Below, in pieces: positions 9,578-18,360 of a DNA stretch of 64,000 bases (its first letter is position 1; the number at the start of each line of letters is the position of its first letter). This DNA is from PLOWO2-12-38-17 sp963709355 (lineage in GTDB: Bacteria > Planctomycetota > Brocadiia > Brocadiales > Brocadiaceae). The stretch is taken from positions 1,550,001 through 1,614,000 of the forward strand of contig CAVPVY010000005.1 in NCBI GenBank assembly GCA_963709355.1, read 5' to 3'. Under the pieces are notes generated by a model. That model had not been told where the DNA came from. It was given only the letters and a program-made list of their open reading frames with translations, and searched no databases. Position numbers and translations under genes: made by a program.

Positions 9578-10036
9578 TTACTTGTATTCAGCCAATTCAA
9601 GTAATATCCCGTCTGGATCAAGAAAATAGCAAAGCGTCTTCTGCCCCGCCTCGTGCGTTATTGTACTTGCAGGCACAACAACAGGTTCGCTGATTACTTT
9701 TACCCCAGCATCCTTTAAACGTTTTGTCATATTATGAATATCATCAACCCTCATGGCAATATGTCGCAGCCCAATTGTATTTGCTAGCGAATTTACAGGA
9801 ATTGCCTCGCCTTTTGGAGACTTATAGCAAATCAATTCCAGCCGCGGCTCCCCTGCCGGCGCTAATATATAAGCAACATCTGCGCTGATACCTTTAAGAC
9901 CAACAATCGTCTCTATCCATTTACCCTCTAGGTGTGCCCTCTTGGTTTCCCTGAATCCAAGCAACTTTGTGTAGAATTTTACGGATAGTTCAAGGTCAGA
10001 GACTACAAGATTGATATGATCAACGGCATGAATCAT
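9578..10036 (-). CDS. VOC (glyoxalase/bleomycin-resistance) superfamily protein
   Basis: A 152-residue cytoplasmic protein with the paired beta-alpha-beta-beta-beta modules of the VOC superfamily. HINLVVSDLELSVKFYTKLLGF lies near the N-terminus, and GLRHIAMRVDDIHNMTKRL (about 90-110) and FLDPDGILLELAEYK at the C-terminus are the second module. His7, Glu72 (in LELICYK), His93 and Glu149 fit the usual metal-ligand pattern. Members include glyoxalase I, methylmalonyl-CoA epimerase and ring-cleavage dioxygenases; the sequence does not decide the substrate. It is monocistronic. A glyoxalase I-like or epimerase-like activity is the best guess. Confidence 0.82.
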   Translation of the reverse strand: MIHAVDHINLVVSDLELSVKFYTKLLGFRETKRAHLEGKWIETIVGLKGISADVAYILAPAGEPRLELICYKSPKGEAIPVNSLANTIGLRHIAMRVDDIHNMTKRLKDAGVKVISEPVVVPASTITHEAGQKTLCYFLDPDGILLELAEYK

Positions 10037-10316
10037 ATGTCAATATATTAGAAAATTTCGGATATTTAACTAGGCACATTCGGTACAAATAAATTTTCTA
10101 TCTATTAGATGGATTTTGAATTTATTTCTGGGGGTATTGTATTTAATCCATACATAAATTCTGCAATTGGACACAGATTGACACAAATAAGTATAAGTAA
10201 CAACTTAATTCTTTGTGTTAACTAACCCATTATGTGACAACGCTTGTATATTTTATTGAGAAATCAGATAAATCAGTGTTCATCAGCATTTGACAGCAAT
10301 TTTTAGCTCATAACTA

Positions 10317-11483
10317 TTATGACCATATTCCAGAGATTGGCTGACTGCAATCCTTACATTTACCATCTTTAATGTGGTTTTCTAATATTGAGAATCCAAC
10401 TCTTCGGATTACTACCTGCTTACAGTGCGGACAATAAGTATTTTCACCCTCGTGATTTGGCACATTTCCCACGTAAGGATACAGAAGTCCAGAATCAACG
10501 GCAATCATTCTTGCGGTTTCAAGGGTTTTTACAGGTGTTGGTGGAAGATTCTTTATTTTATATGTTGGATGGAAACGGGTGAAATGAATAGGGACATCTG
10601 TACCAAGATTATTCTTTATCCATGCACACATCTCTTTGATTTCCTTTTCACTATCGTTCAGTGTAGGCACTATAAGCACCACAATTTCAAACCAAATTCC
10701 AATCTTTTTTAGCGCTACTAGCGTATCCAGAACAGGTTTTAATTCGCCCGAACATGTCTCACTATAAAACTTTTCCGTAAACCCTTTTAAATCAATTTTT
10801 ACTGCATCCAGATATTTGCATAACTCTACTAGGGGTTTTTCCTGAATATAGCCGTTTGATATCATAACAATTTTTTGCCCCCGTTTTCTGGCAAGTTGGG
10901 AGGTATCGTACATGTATTCATAAAAAACAACTGGTTCTGAATATGTAAAAGCAATAGTTTTGCTGCCGCTTGTTTGGGCATCTTTTACTATATCATCGGG
11001 AGTAAGTTTGATACTTTCAATTTGTTCAGGACGATACTGGGAGATTTGCCAGTTCTGACAAAATTTACATTCTATATTGCAACCCGCAGTAGCAAGTGAA
11101 TAAGCCTTCGTACCAGGTAAATAATGAAATAGCGGTTTCTTTTCAATTGGGTCTATATTCAGGGCGCACACACGCGAATGTACAAGTGTATAATATATAC
11201 CGTCGCGATTTTCCCGCACGCCGCAATAACCTCGTTCCATATCGGCAACAGTGCATTTCCTAGGGCAAAGTTCACATTCTATTCTCAGGTCTTCTAACTT
11301 TTTGTAGTACATTGCTTCTTTAACTGGAAATCCCTGGTTTATACCTTTAAGTGACTCAGGGGTATATATGTCTTCTGCAAAAGCGCTCAGTTTATTCCCG
11401 ATGCATAGGCTACAAGCCCCTAAAACTCCTGCCTTTATTAGTGACCTTCTGCTAATCATAAATGCCCTATGTTTAGAATCCAT
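10317..11483 (-). CDS. AmrS-like (AmmeMemoRadiSam) radical SAM protein with Tat-type leader
   Basis: A radical SAM protein with the cluster motif CNIECKFC (near residue 140) inside the AmrS/PflA-type region YSLATAGCNIECKFCQNWQ. Earlier cysteines (CELCPRKC and the following GYCGV) and a C-terminal CPHC/CKDC pair suggest further metal binding. The N-terminus, MISRRSLIKAGVLGACSL, looks like a twin-arginine leader (SRRSLIK plus a hydrophobic stretch ending in AFA). An in-frame TTG at 11507 adds eight residues; ATG at 11483 or 11459 is more likely. The family often occurs with AmmeMemo partners (MEMO1 and AMMECR1-like proteins), but none is adjacent here. The substrate is unknown. Export of a radical SAM enzyme would be unusual. 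Confidence 0.82.
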   Translation of the reverse strand: MDSKHRAFMISRRSLIKAGVLGACSLCIGNKLSAFAEDIYTPESLKGINQGFPVKEAMYYKKLEDLRIECELCPRKCTVADMERGYCGVRENRDGIYYTLVHSRVCALNIDPIEKKPLFHYLPGTKAYSLATAGCNIECKFCQNWQISQYRPEQIESIKLTPDDIVKDAQTSGSKTIAFTYSEPVVFYEYMYDTSQLARKRGQKIVMISNGYIQEKPLVELCKYLDAVKIDLKGFTEKFYSETCSGELKPVLDTLVALKKIGIWFEIVVLIVPTLNDSEKEIKEMCAWIKNNLGTDVPIHFTRFHPTYKIKNLPPTPVKTLETARMIAVDSGLLYPYVGNVPNHEGENTYCPHCKQVVIRRVGFSILENHIKDGKCKDCSQPISGIWS

Positions 11484-11746
11484 ATGTTTGATTAAATACT
11501 GAAACAAAAGTTTCTAAATGTATTAACATACTTAAACTATAATAATTTCTTAACAACTTGATTATATTGACATTATATTTATGTGTCAAGCGATGTATAA
11601 TCACCTCACAATTATTCTTATATTCTTATAAAATATTTTTGTCAACTTTGACATAGAAGTTAAATTGCTAAATTATAGTAAAAACTTTAATATTTGTTAT
11701 TCTTGTATGGTAAATAGAGTTAAAGATTTCTGCCAGATAATTAGAT

Positions 11747-12487
11747 ATGGAAAACTTATATAAGAAAGTCGCTGAAACGATGATAAATCTGAAGCAATGC
11801 GTTGCATTGACCGGGGCAGGTATTTCTGAAGAAAGCGGTATACCTACGTTCAGAGATAAGGGTGGCTTGTGGGAAAAATATGACCCGATGGTTTACGCTT
11901 CTATTGACGTGTTCATGAAAGACCCTTCAAAGTATTGGTCGTTACGAGATTTATTCATAAAGAACTACGATGATTATAAGCCAAACAAAGCACATTACGC
12001 CTTGAAGGATTTGGAGGAGATGGGGATATTAGGATGTGTAATAACACAAAATATAGATGGTTTACATATAAAAGCTGGTAATAAACATGTGATAGAAATT
12101 CATGGTAGTATCAGAGAAATATTTTGCCTTGAATGCAACAATAAATATGAGCCTTCAAACATACCGGATGGGATACCGCCTTATTGTTCATGCGGCGGAG
12201 TTCTTAAACCAAATACTGTCTTGTTTGGAGAAAGATTACCTCCTGAAGCAATAATGAAGGCGGAACATGAGTCAATGACGTGTAAAATAATGTTGCTGAT
12301 TGGTACATCGGCAATTGTTTACCCTGCGGCATCCTTACCTTATCTTGCCCAGCAAAACGGGGCTCAGATTGTTGAAATTAATATAGAGCGGGCGTTCCCT
12401 AATGCAGATTATTATATTGAGGGGAAGGCGGGTGTTGTATTGCCAAAGATTGCTGATGCTATTAGGACGATAAGTGTTGACAGATAA
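11747..12487 (+). CDS. Sir2-family NAD-dependent protein deacylase
   Basis: This 246-residue sirtuin removes acyl groups from lysines using NAD+. The NAD site reads GAGISEESGIPTFRD (residues 23-37), followed by TQNIDGLHIKAG (near 104-115) and the catalytic His in EIHGSI. A structural zinc site is formed by CLEC and, about 20 residues on, CSC. VLFGERLP and LLIGTSAIVYPAA complete the fold. Length is typical of bacterial CobB/Sir2. It lies 83 bp before the Mut7-C gene on the same strand. Targets such as acetyl-CoA synthetase are known for the family but cannot be inferred here. Confidence 0.94.
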   Translation: MENLYKKVAETMINLKQCVALTGAGISEESGIPTFRDKGGLWEKYDPMVYASIDVFMKDPSKYWSLRDLFIKNYDDYKPNKAHYALKDLEEMGILGCVITQNIDGLHIKAGNKHVIEIHGSIREIFCLECNNKYEPSNIPDGIPPYCSCGGVLKPNTVLFGERLPPEAIMKAEHESMTCKIMLLIGTSAIVYPAASLPYLAQQNGAQIVEINIERAFPNADYYIEGKAGVVLPKIADAIRTISVDR

Positions 12488-12570
12488 ACATTTAGTATCT
12501 AGTTGGCAGAGGATACTAATAGAATCTTACAGGCTAAGTAAAAACAGAAAATGTCAAACATCATTTTATT

Positions 12571-13053
12571 ATGATATTGGAACCTGTAAAGGTTATAGCA
12601 GATGCTATGCTTGGCAGGCTTGCAAGGTGGTTACGGATACTTGGATATGATGTAGTATTTGAATCAGTCAGTTCTGACGATGACATCATAGCCAGGGCGC
12701 ATAAGGAAAGCCGTGTCATATTAACAGTGGATAGGTATTTAGTTGAACGTAAGTCGCCCAAGAATTCGCTTTTCATCGAAAGCACTGCTTATAAAGTGCA
12801 GTTAATACAGTTAATTATCAGGTATAATATTGTCTACAAATCTAGGATTTTCACAAGATGTATATTATGTAACAAACAAATTGATACTATTTAGAAAGAA
12901 AGAATAAAAAATATATTGCCTCAATATGTGTACATGAATCATGATAAATTATACAGTTGCAGGCGATGTTCACGCATATACTGGCCAGGTACACACAGGA
13001 TTAAAATAATAAACAAACTACATTCTGAAAGACGTAAACAGATAAACACCTAA
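12571..13053 (+). pseudogene. Mut7-C RNase-domain protein interrupted by an in-frame amber codon
   Basis: The first 107 codons encode the Mut7-C PIN-like domain (IADAMLGRLARWLRILGYD; ILTVDR) and the first half of its zinc ribbon (RCILC). The frame meets TAG at 12892-12894, yet without any shift continues 52 codons to TAA at 13051-13053. That tail is exactly what the family should have: LPQYVYMNHDKLYSC, then CRRC and RIYWPGTH, the second zinc-ligand pair and conserved C-terminal box. Full length with the stop read through would be about 160 residues, normal for Mut7-C. I conclude that one base change created a nonsense codon (or that the base is a sequence error). Truncation would remove half of the zinc ribbon. 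Confidence 0.85.
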
Positions 13054-13201
13054 ATCAATTTTTGACATATATGTAATGATTAAGTGAGAGCCAAGAATAA
13101 ATAAACCCAAAAGCTATTTTGCCTGCTATAAATTTGACATTTTTTATACGGTCTTGTATAGTCATTATGGTTATTCAGAGATTGTAGATTTATTAATGTA
13201 T

Positions 13202-13221
13202 GGACGCACTGCAGTGCGTCC
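13202..13221. repeat. Perfect 20-bp palindrome of the GGACGCAC family
   Basis: GGACGCACTG at 13202-13211 is followed directly by its reverse complement CAGTGCGTCC. It lies in the 273-bp gap between the Mut7-C relic and the second parvulin, which otherwise shows nothing recognisable. A degenerate relative (GGGACGCACAGCCATGCG) is at 62166-62183, so this looks like a dispersed small palindromic repeat. Confidence 0.55.
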
Positions 13222-13326
13222 CCGCAAGATTAAAATTCCTTAACATCGAGTTAGATGCTGAAATAATACTATTTGGGGATTTTCTGATATTCATAATATT
13301 CAATTAATAATCTTACAGGTTAGAAG

Positions 13327-14253
13327 ATGAGAAGTTTATTGATTCCAATTATTATATTATTCTCGGCTTTAATACAGCCATTCGCACTTTCAGATGAGAG
13401 CGCGCAGAAGATAATAATAGCAACCGTTAATGGCAAAATAATAACACAGGAAGATGTTCTGCGCAGACTTGCAAGTTTTAAAGATGCCGACGCTTTAACA
13501 CTAAGTTCAATTAAACAAGAAATCATTGATCATCTGGTTACCGATATATTACTTGAAGAATTCGTAGATAAGCAGGGTTTGCTTGTTACTCAAAGAGAGA
13601 TTGAAGATGAATTAAATCAGATAGCAAAGGATTTGGCGGGCAACCAGACAAGCACCACGCAATCGCTTGAAAACGTCCTTTCCTTTATAGGGTCAAATAT
13701 AAACGAATTAAAATCGAGTGTAAAACATTCTATTGCCCTTAATAAATATTTTAAAGATAAACTCGATAATAAAGCGCTGGAAAGGTTTTTTGAGGAAAAT
13801 AAAGGCTTGTTTAACGGTGAATCTGTGAGGATAAGTCATATCCTTATAAATACAAAAGGCATGAAAACAAAGGAAGAATTCTCGAATGCATTAGAGCAAA
13901 TAAGGGATATCAAAAAAGAGATTAATAGAGGTTTATCCTTTGACGAAGCTGTAGCAAAATATTCTAATTGTCCATCGGCTCAATATGGTGGTGATCTTGG
14001 ATTTATTCAGAAAAAAGGTACTCTTGCAAAGGCCTTTCTTGATACAGCATTTTCTTTGAAGGTAGGTCAGATAAGCGAACCAGTGCAGACTGAATATGGG
14101 TATCACATAATAAAAGTTACAGATAAAAAAGAAGACCTGGATATTAAATTTGAAGATGTTAAGAATAAAGTATATACGGAAGCACTGGATGTGGAGATAA
14201 TCAAATTACTTGACCGCCTTAAAAAGGAGGCTAACATAACAATTAATGAATAA
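13327..14253 (+). CDS. Second SurA/PrsA-like parvulin isomerase
   Basis: A 308-residue exported protein. Residues 1-21 are a signal peptide (LLIPIIILFSALIQPFAL). The SurA-like N-domain runs to about residue 150 (ATVNGKIITQEDVLRRLAS; ITQRE-like segment VTQREIEDELNQIAKDLA). The PpiC domain lies at about 165-285 (VRISHILINTKG; FDEAVAKYSNCPSAQYGGDLG; VQTEYGYHIIKVTD). It should be a periplasmic folding helper. It is a paralogue of the parvulin at 5021-6025 but is alone, converging with the lipoprotein gene 15 bp downstream. Which client proteins each uses cannot be read from the sequence. Confidence 0.88.
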   Translation: MRSLLIPIIILFSALIQPFALSDESAQKIIIATVNGKIITQEDVLRRLASFKDADALTLSSIKQEIIDHLVTDILLEEFVDKQGLLVTQREIEDELNQIAKDLAGNQTSTTQSLENVLSFIGSNINELKSSVKHSIALNKYFKDKLDNKALERFFEENKGLFNGESVRISHILINTKGMKTKEEFSNALEQIRDIKKEINRGLSFDEAVAKYSNCPSAQYGGDLGFIQKKGTLAKAFLDTAFSLKVGQISEPVQTEYGYHIIKVTDKKEDLDIKFEDVKNKVYTEALDVEIIKLLDRLKKEANITINE

Positions 14254-14268
14254 TTTTTAAGGTAAACA

Positions 14269-14952
14269 TCAAGACTTTTGTCTATAAAAATATTCTGAAA
14301 TTTCTTTCGAAGCAATAAGTTTTTGCGCTAGTTCATACGTAACCTTTTGAATTGCATCATTAACAGCATGCGCAAAGTTTGGTCCGGATATAACCCACCA
14401 TTCATGTTCAACCTTTGATGTTACAAAATCAAAACCTTTTCCTTCAACTGAAACCACTGATTCCCATGTCTTATTCTGTTTTGAATCAAGAAATGTGGCG
14501 ATAATTGATAGTTTGTGTTGTCCAATAGCCCTCCAGACAGACTCTTCTATAGTAAGTACAATAACAGATTCCTTCAGACCTATAGTCAGAATGCCATCTA
14601 AGTCTTCATTACCTATAAGTTCTTTATCTTGCAAATTATTCAGTATGATGGCTTTCTTAAACAAGCAACGAGACATTTCCTCAATATTTGAAGAGAGTGG
14701 TTTTCCAATCGGGAAAATAAAGCGATTAACACCGTAGATATAGTGTCTTAACCACTCTTCCTGGACATGATTTCGTAAAGAAGGATCAATATAAATACCA
14801 ACGTTTAGAGGCAGTTGTCTTAACTGGTATAATCTCTTATCAAGCTCAGAGGTAATTCTTACTGGTGGTCTCGTTCCATCTATACAGCCGTTAAAAGTGA
14901 TAACAAATAACAATAGACAGATTTTTAGTAAAATGAATTTCCTGGGTTGCAT
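14269..14952 (-). CDS. Predicted lipoprotein of unknown function
   Basis: A 227-residue protein with a short basic N-terminus, a hydrophobic stretch (ILLKICLLLFVITF) and a lipobox FNGC at about residues 20-23, so it is probably a membrane-anchored lipoprotein. The mature part mixes beta-like stretches (LNVGIYIDPSLRNHVQEEWL; SVVSVEGKGFDFVTSK) and resembles small envelope lipoproteins in build. I do not recognise a family. It converges with the parvulin gene at 14253. A role in envelope transport or assembly is a guess from the neighbour only. Confidence 0.65.
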   Translation of the reverse strand: MQPRKFILLKICLLLFVITFNGCIDGTRPPVRITSELDKRLYQLRQLPLNVGIYIDPSLRNHVQEEWLRHYIYGVNRFIFPIGKPLSSNIEEMSRCLFKKAIILNNLQDKELIGNEDLDGILTIGLKESVIVLTIEESVWRAIGQHKLSIIATFLDSKQNKTWESVVSVEGKGFDFVTSKVEHEWWVISGPNFAHAVNDAIQKVTYELAQKLIASKEISEYFYRQKS

Positions 14953-14987
14953 TTAATGCCCTTACTTAACAAATACAATAGCTCATA

Positions 14988-15406
14988 CTAATAATAAATG
15001 ATAAGTAATAAGCATAAATTGTCAATGTTCTTTTTTATTTTCCATTTTATAGGTATGTCGCTACTTTTCCTTCCAATTAACACTGCGCCCTTTACATTCC
15101 TGAGTCTGTTATAAATAGGATATGTTTTCAGAAGAAGAGGAAGTCGTGTTTTTGGACTAAAAATCTCGCCTGTCGTTACTCTGCCAGTTTTCAATGTCTG
15201 CCAAGTTTGGCAATTCTTTTACATGCAAGCGCAAATTTATGTTTTTTATAAAAACATTTTCTACCAGTAGGATTTTCTATAAAGAATTCCTTCGCAGCTT
15301 TATTTATTTTTATAATATTAAAATTACTATCAAAAACGACTATATGGTCATTTATGGCATTAAAAATTTCGTCAAGTTTAACTTTCGTGTCTTTGCTCTT
15401 TGTATA
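14988..15406 (-). pseudogene. PAS-domain fragment with a frameshift
   Basis: On the minus strand, 15406-15194 encodes a PAS-domain start (KLDEIFNAINDHIVVFDS, then NFNIIKINKAAKEFF, GRKCFY and a downstream cysteine) and stops at TGA (15191-15193). The end of the PAS fold continues in the neighbouring frame from 15194 down to 14988 (LKTGRVTTGEIFSPKTRLP; YPIYNRLRNVKGAVLIG). The order GRKCFY - C - LKTGRV - YPIYN - VKGAVLIG is that of PAS/PAC sensor domains. A TAA at 15407-15409 closes the frame upstream, so only one domain remains, without kinase or output part. It is a relic of a sensor protein. The plus-strand open frame at 15194-15472 is antisense to it and not a gene. Confidence 0.65.
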
Positions 15407-15749
15407 TTACTGGGAATCATATATATTCTTATATTCTTCTTAATTTTGTTCTACCCCCGATTTAAAACATAACCTCAACTTATATATTCGGACGACGTTC
15501 AACTCATTAAAGACTTCTATAATATAGGAATATCTACAGTTGCAAAATTAACAATTGGCATACCGTGCAAATCTTGTTTATAAAAGATTTATTATCCTAT
15601 TCACTTAAGTAGCGATTTAAAAAATAGATATGTAAATACAATCTGCAATAATAGATTAATCACATAAATTCTTATAGTAATAGATAATATTCTTCTGGTG
15701 TTAATCAGCCATTTTATCTAGTTGTTTATTAGTTAAAGCAAGTAAATTT

Positions 15750-15811
15750 GGGTATCACTATACTATATTGAAAACACAAATATAATATATAAAAACAAGG
15801 AAGTGATACCC
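15750..15811. repeat. 10-bp inverted repeat GGGTATCACT / AGTGATACCC
   Basis: GGGTATCACT at 15750-15759 and its perfect complement AGTGATACCC at 15802-15811 flank 42 very AT-rich bases. No gene lies between them. They could be the ends of a miniature element or a regulator site pair. Confidence 0.45.
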
Positions 15812-15818
15812 CATACAC

Positions 15819-15928
15819 CTAAGTAATTTTTACTTTTTCACTCAATCTTTTGATTATGTTTATATATATGCCCAGTAAAATATAAAGTGTTCACCCTTTG
15901 TAAGGGCTTACCACTATAAATTACTTAG
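15819..15928. repeat. 11-bp inverted repeat CTAAGTAATTT / AAATTACTTAG
   Basis: CTAAGTAATTT at 15819-15829 is perfectly complementary to AAATTACTTAG at 15918-15928, 88 bases apart. Directly next to another inverted repeat, it suggests a composite or nested non-coding element of about 180 bp. Confidence 0.4.
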
Positions 15929-16121
15929 AAATCTCTTGCTTTAACCGATAAACAGGTGGTATCTTTATTCAAAGTGCAGGGACATCTCTTCTATTTTGCC
16001 AAACACAATTTACTCTGAGATATCTATACTTTTTTCTTATTTTTGAATTTACCTCTATTTAACAACAATGGAACATTCAAATCCGAAAATATAGTTATTC
16101 ATAAGTTAAATTATACTCTGG

Positions 16122-17000
16122 ATGAAATACAATATTAATGTTAGTTTTGCTGTAATTGGTGGGAGCCAGGCTTACGATCTATTACAAAATGGCAATATAA
16201 CTGGCGAAAGAATAGGAGCATTACAAACACCTTTTGGGAACTCACAGCCTGTATACCTAATTCAAAACCCACAATACGATATGCTTTTTCTCTCACGACA
16301 CGGAGAAAAAGGATACAATACTACTGCTCCTTTTGTTAACTATCGCGCCAATATATATGCGCTAAAAGAGCTCGGAGTCAAACAAATTGTTTCATGGTCA
16401 GGTCCTGGCACAATCAATCAGTCATATAAAATTGGAGAATTTGTACTGGCAGATGATATCGTTGATGAAACACACGGTAGAGAATCTACATTTTACAAGA
16501 ACAAGGGTGTTGGATTTATTCGACAATTTCCTGTCTTCTGCCCTACTTTAAGAAAGTGTATAAGATATTCATTAGATAACCTACTTATAACCTTTTCTGA
16601 AAGTGGAACATATGTATGCACGCAAGGGCCCCGTCTGGAAACGCCCGCTGAAATCAGAAAATACAAATCTTATGGAGGTGGTTTGGTTGGGATGACCCTT
16701 GCACCTGAGGTATTCTTAGCTAAGGAACTTGAAATGTGTTATGCGGCTATTTGTTACGTTACAAATTATGCTGAAGGTATTCTTAACAGACCATTTAAAG
16801 CAGGAGAATTATTTGAGGGACTTTCTAATGATACAGACCGCAAGACAGTAGAAAAAGCAGTATCCAAATTCCCAATTATAATAACCGAAATTGCTAAAAA
16901 TATAAAACAACAAGATTTAATTTGTCAGTGTCAATCTTCGATGGAAAGATATAAAATACGCGGCGATATTGGAACAGACTGGCATGAGTGGGTAACATAA
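16122..17000 (+). CDS. MTAP-type purine nucleoside phosphorylase, probably 6-oxopurine specific
   Basis: A 292-residue member of the PNP/MTAP family, which splits purine nucleosides with phosphate. GGSQ (13-16) and LSRHGEKG (58-64) are the phosphate/ribose region; CTQGPRLETPAEIR (167-180) and GGLVGMTLAPEVFLAKE (186-202) are family hallmarks. In true MTA phosphorylase the base is recognised by two aspartates in the motif T-D-Y-D; here it reads T214-N215-Y216-A217. An Asn at this place is used by PNP to bind 6-oxopurines, so hypoxanthine nucleosides (methylthioinosine or futalosine-like) are more likely substrates than adenine ones. That fits the deaminase-like gene 114 bp downstream on the same strand. 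Confidence 0.85.
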   Translation: MKYNINVSFAVIGGSQAYDLLQNGNITGERIGALQTPFGNSQPVYLIQNPQYDMLFLSRHGEKGYNTTAPFVNYRANIYALKELGVKQIVSWSGPGTINQSYKIGEFVLADDIVDETHGRESTFYKNKGVGFIRQFPVFCPTLRKCIRYSLDNLLITFSESGTYVCTQGPRLETPAEIRKYKSYGGGLVGMTLAPEVFLAKELEMCYAAICYVTNYAEGILNRPFKAGELFEGLSNDTDRKTVEKAVSKFPIIITEIAKNIKQQDLICQCQSSMERYKIRGDIGTDWHEWVT

Positions 17001-17114
17001 ATACAATAAATTATTAATTATGTAAAACATACTGTTTACCACCTAATTACTTCATAAAATCATTGATGGAGTAATAATTTGAATTTCGTAATAAATAACC
17101 ATAGAATAAATTAA

Positions 17115-18353
17115 ATGGTTATAATAAGGGCAAAACACCTCATTCCAGATTCAGAAAACTGCATTGAAAGCGGTGCTGTAGTTGTTAATGATTCAACAAT
17201 AACCCATGTTGGCACTTTTAATGAAATCAAATCAATCGGTAAAGTTGAAAAGATTATTGATTTAGGTAATGCTATTATCCTTCCCGGCTTAATAAATCTG
17301 CACACTCATCTTGACCTGACAAAGCTTCACAACCTTATCAAACCAACAAATAGATTTACACACTGGGTTTATCAGATTGTGGGTGCAAGAATAAGATGGG
17401 AAAATGAGGATTATATATCTTCTATTGAAAAGGGTATATCACTCAGCATAGAATCTGGCACTACAACCGTTGCTGATATTACTAATACGGGGCATTCATT
17501 CTACTTACTAAAAAAAAGTCCGTTACGCAAGATTATTTATAAAGAGGTTATAGACTTAAATCCTGAACATGCAAATGAAGTAATTAATAAAAATTTATCA
17601 GAACTATCAAATATTGAAACAGATGCTCTGTTTCTCAAAGGAATTTCACCTCATGCACCCTACTCCGTTTCAAAAGAATTATATAAAGCCGTAGCGCAAA
17701 CTGCAAAAGAAATGAATATACCTGTCTGTACTCACATTGCAGAAACACAGGATGAAATTGAATTCCTGACAAAGGGTACAGGAGATTTTCCCGCATTATT
17801 AAGACAGTTACGCGCCTTGCCTGACAACTGGCAACCCCCTGAAATTACACCAATAAAATACCTTAATGACACCGGTTTTTTAAATAACCATCCGCTTCTT
17901 ATACACTGTAATTATATAACTGATGAAGAAATTTTGTTGATTAAATTATCTGGGGCAAGTGTTGTATTTTGTCCAAGGAGCCATCACTTTTTTAGCCACA
18001 AACAACATCCGGTACTAAAGCTCCTTGCCGCGAATTTAAATGTAGGATTAGGCACTGATAGTCTTGCAAGTAACGATTCTCTAAGTATTCTTGATGAAAT
18101 GAAATATTTGTCCCATCACTATTCAATTCCGCCAAAAACAATAATTTCCCTGGCAACAATCAATGGAGCGAAGGCGCTTGGTATGGAGAAACAGGTCGGG
18201 CAAATCAGGAAAGGTTTTAAGGCAGATATTTGTGGAATAAAATTACAAGGTAATAAAACTGTTGATATTTATAAACGATTATTCGATACTTCTTCCGAAA
18301 ACATTTTTACAATGATTAATGGTTCTATTTGCTATAATATGACGTGCCATTAA
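17115..18353 (+). CDS. Amidohydrolase-family nucleoside deaminase (MTA/SAH or aminofutalosine deaminase type)
   Basis: A 412-residue metal-dependent hydrolase of the TrzN/MtaD/MqnX group. HTHLD (residues 63-67) gives the first two metal histidines, THIAE (near 207) the third with the catalytic Glu, LLIHCN the next His, and GLGTDSLASND (near 310) the metal Asp. The segment CPRSHHFFSHKQHPVLKLLAA resembles, from memory, aminodeoxyfutalosine deaminases as much as MTA/SAH deaminases. Both convert an adenine nucleoside into an inosine-type one. The preceding phosphorylase has residues for a 6-oxopurine, so the pair would deaminate and then cleave the same nucleoside. It converges with the gene at 18361. 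Confidence 0.83.
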   Translation: MVIIRAKHLIPDSENCIESGAVVVNDSTITHVGTFNEIKSIGKVEKIIDLGNAIILPGLINLHTHLDLTKLHNLIKPTNRFTHWVYQIVGARIRWENEDYISSIEKGISLSIESGTTTVADITNTGHSFYLLKKSPLRKIIYKEVIDLNPEHANEVINKNLSELSNIETDALFLKGISPHAPYSVSKELYKAVAQTAKEMNIPVCTHIAETQDEIEFLTKGTGDFPALLRQLRALPDNWQPPEITPIKYLNDTGFLNNHPLLIHCNYITDEEILLIKLSGASVVFCPRSHHFFSHKQHPVLKLLAANLNVGLGTDSLASNDSLSILDEMKYLSHHYSIPPKTIISLATINGAKALGMEKQVGQIRKGFKADICGIKLQGNKTVDIYKRLFDTSSENIFTMINGSICYNMTCH

Positions 18354-18360
18354 TACCACT

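Larger units (their letters stand above)
15473..16121. other. 649-bp gene-free AT-rich gap with two inverted repeats
   Basis: No convincing coding frame on either strand. It holds the inverted repeats at 15750-15811 and 15819-15928, listed separately, and a short CCCTTTGTAAGGG hairpin near 15893. It may be remains of a mobile element or the regulatory region of the following nucleoside genes. Confidence 0.5.

Noticed and set aside
15194..15472. 92-residue plus-strand open frame
   Set aside because: Antisense to the PAS remnant, biased composition (F, I, K, Y), no ribosome site; treated as a shadow.
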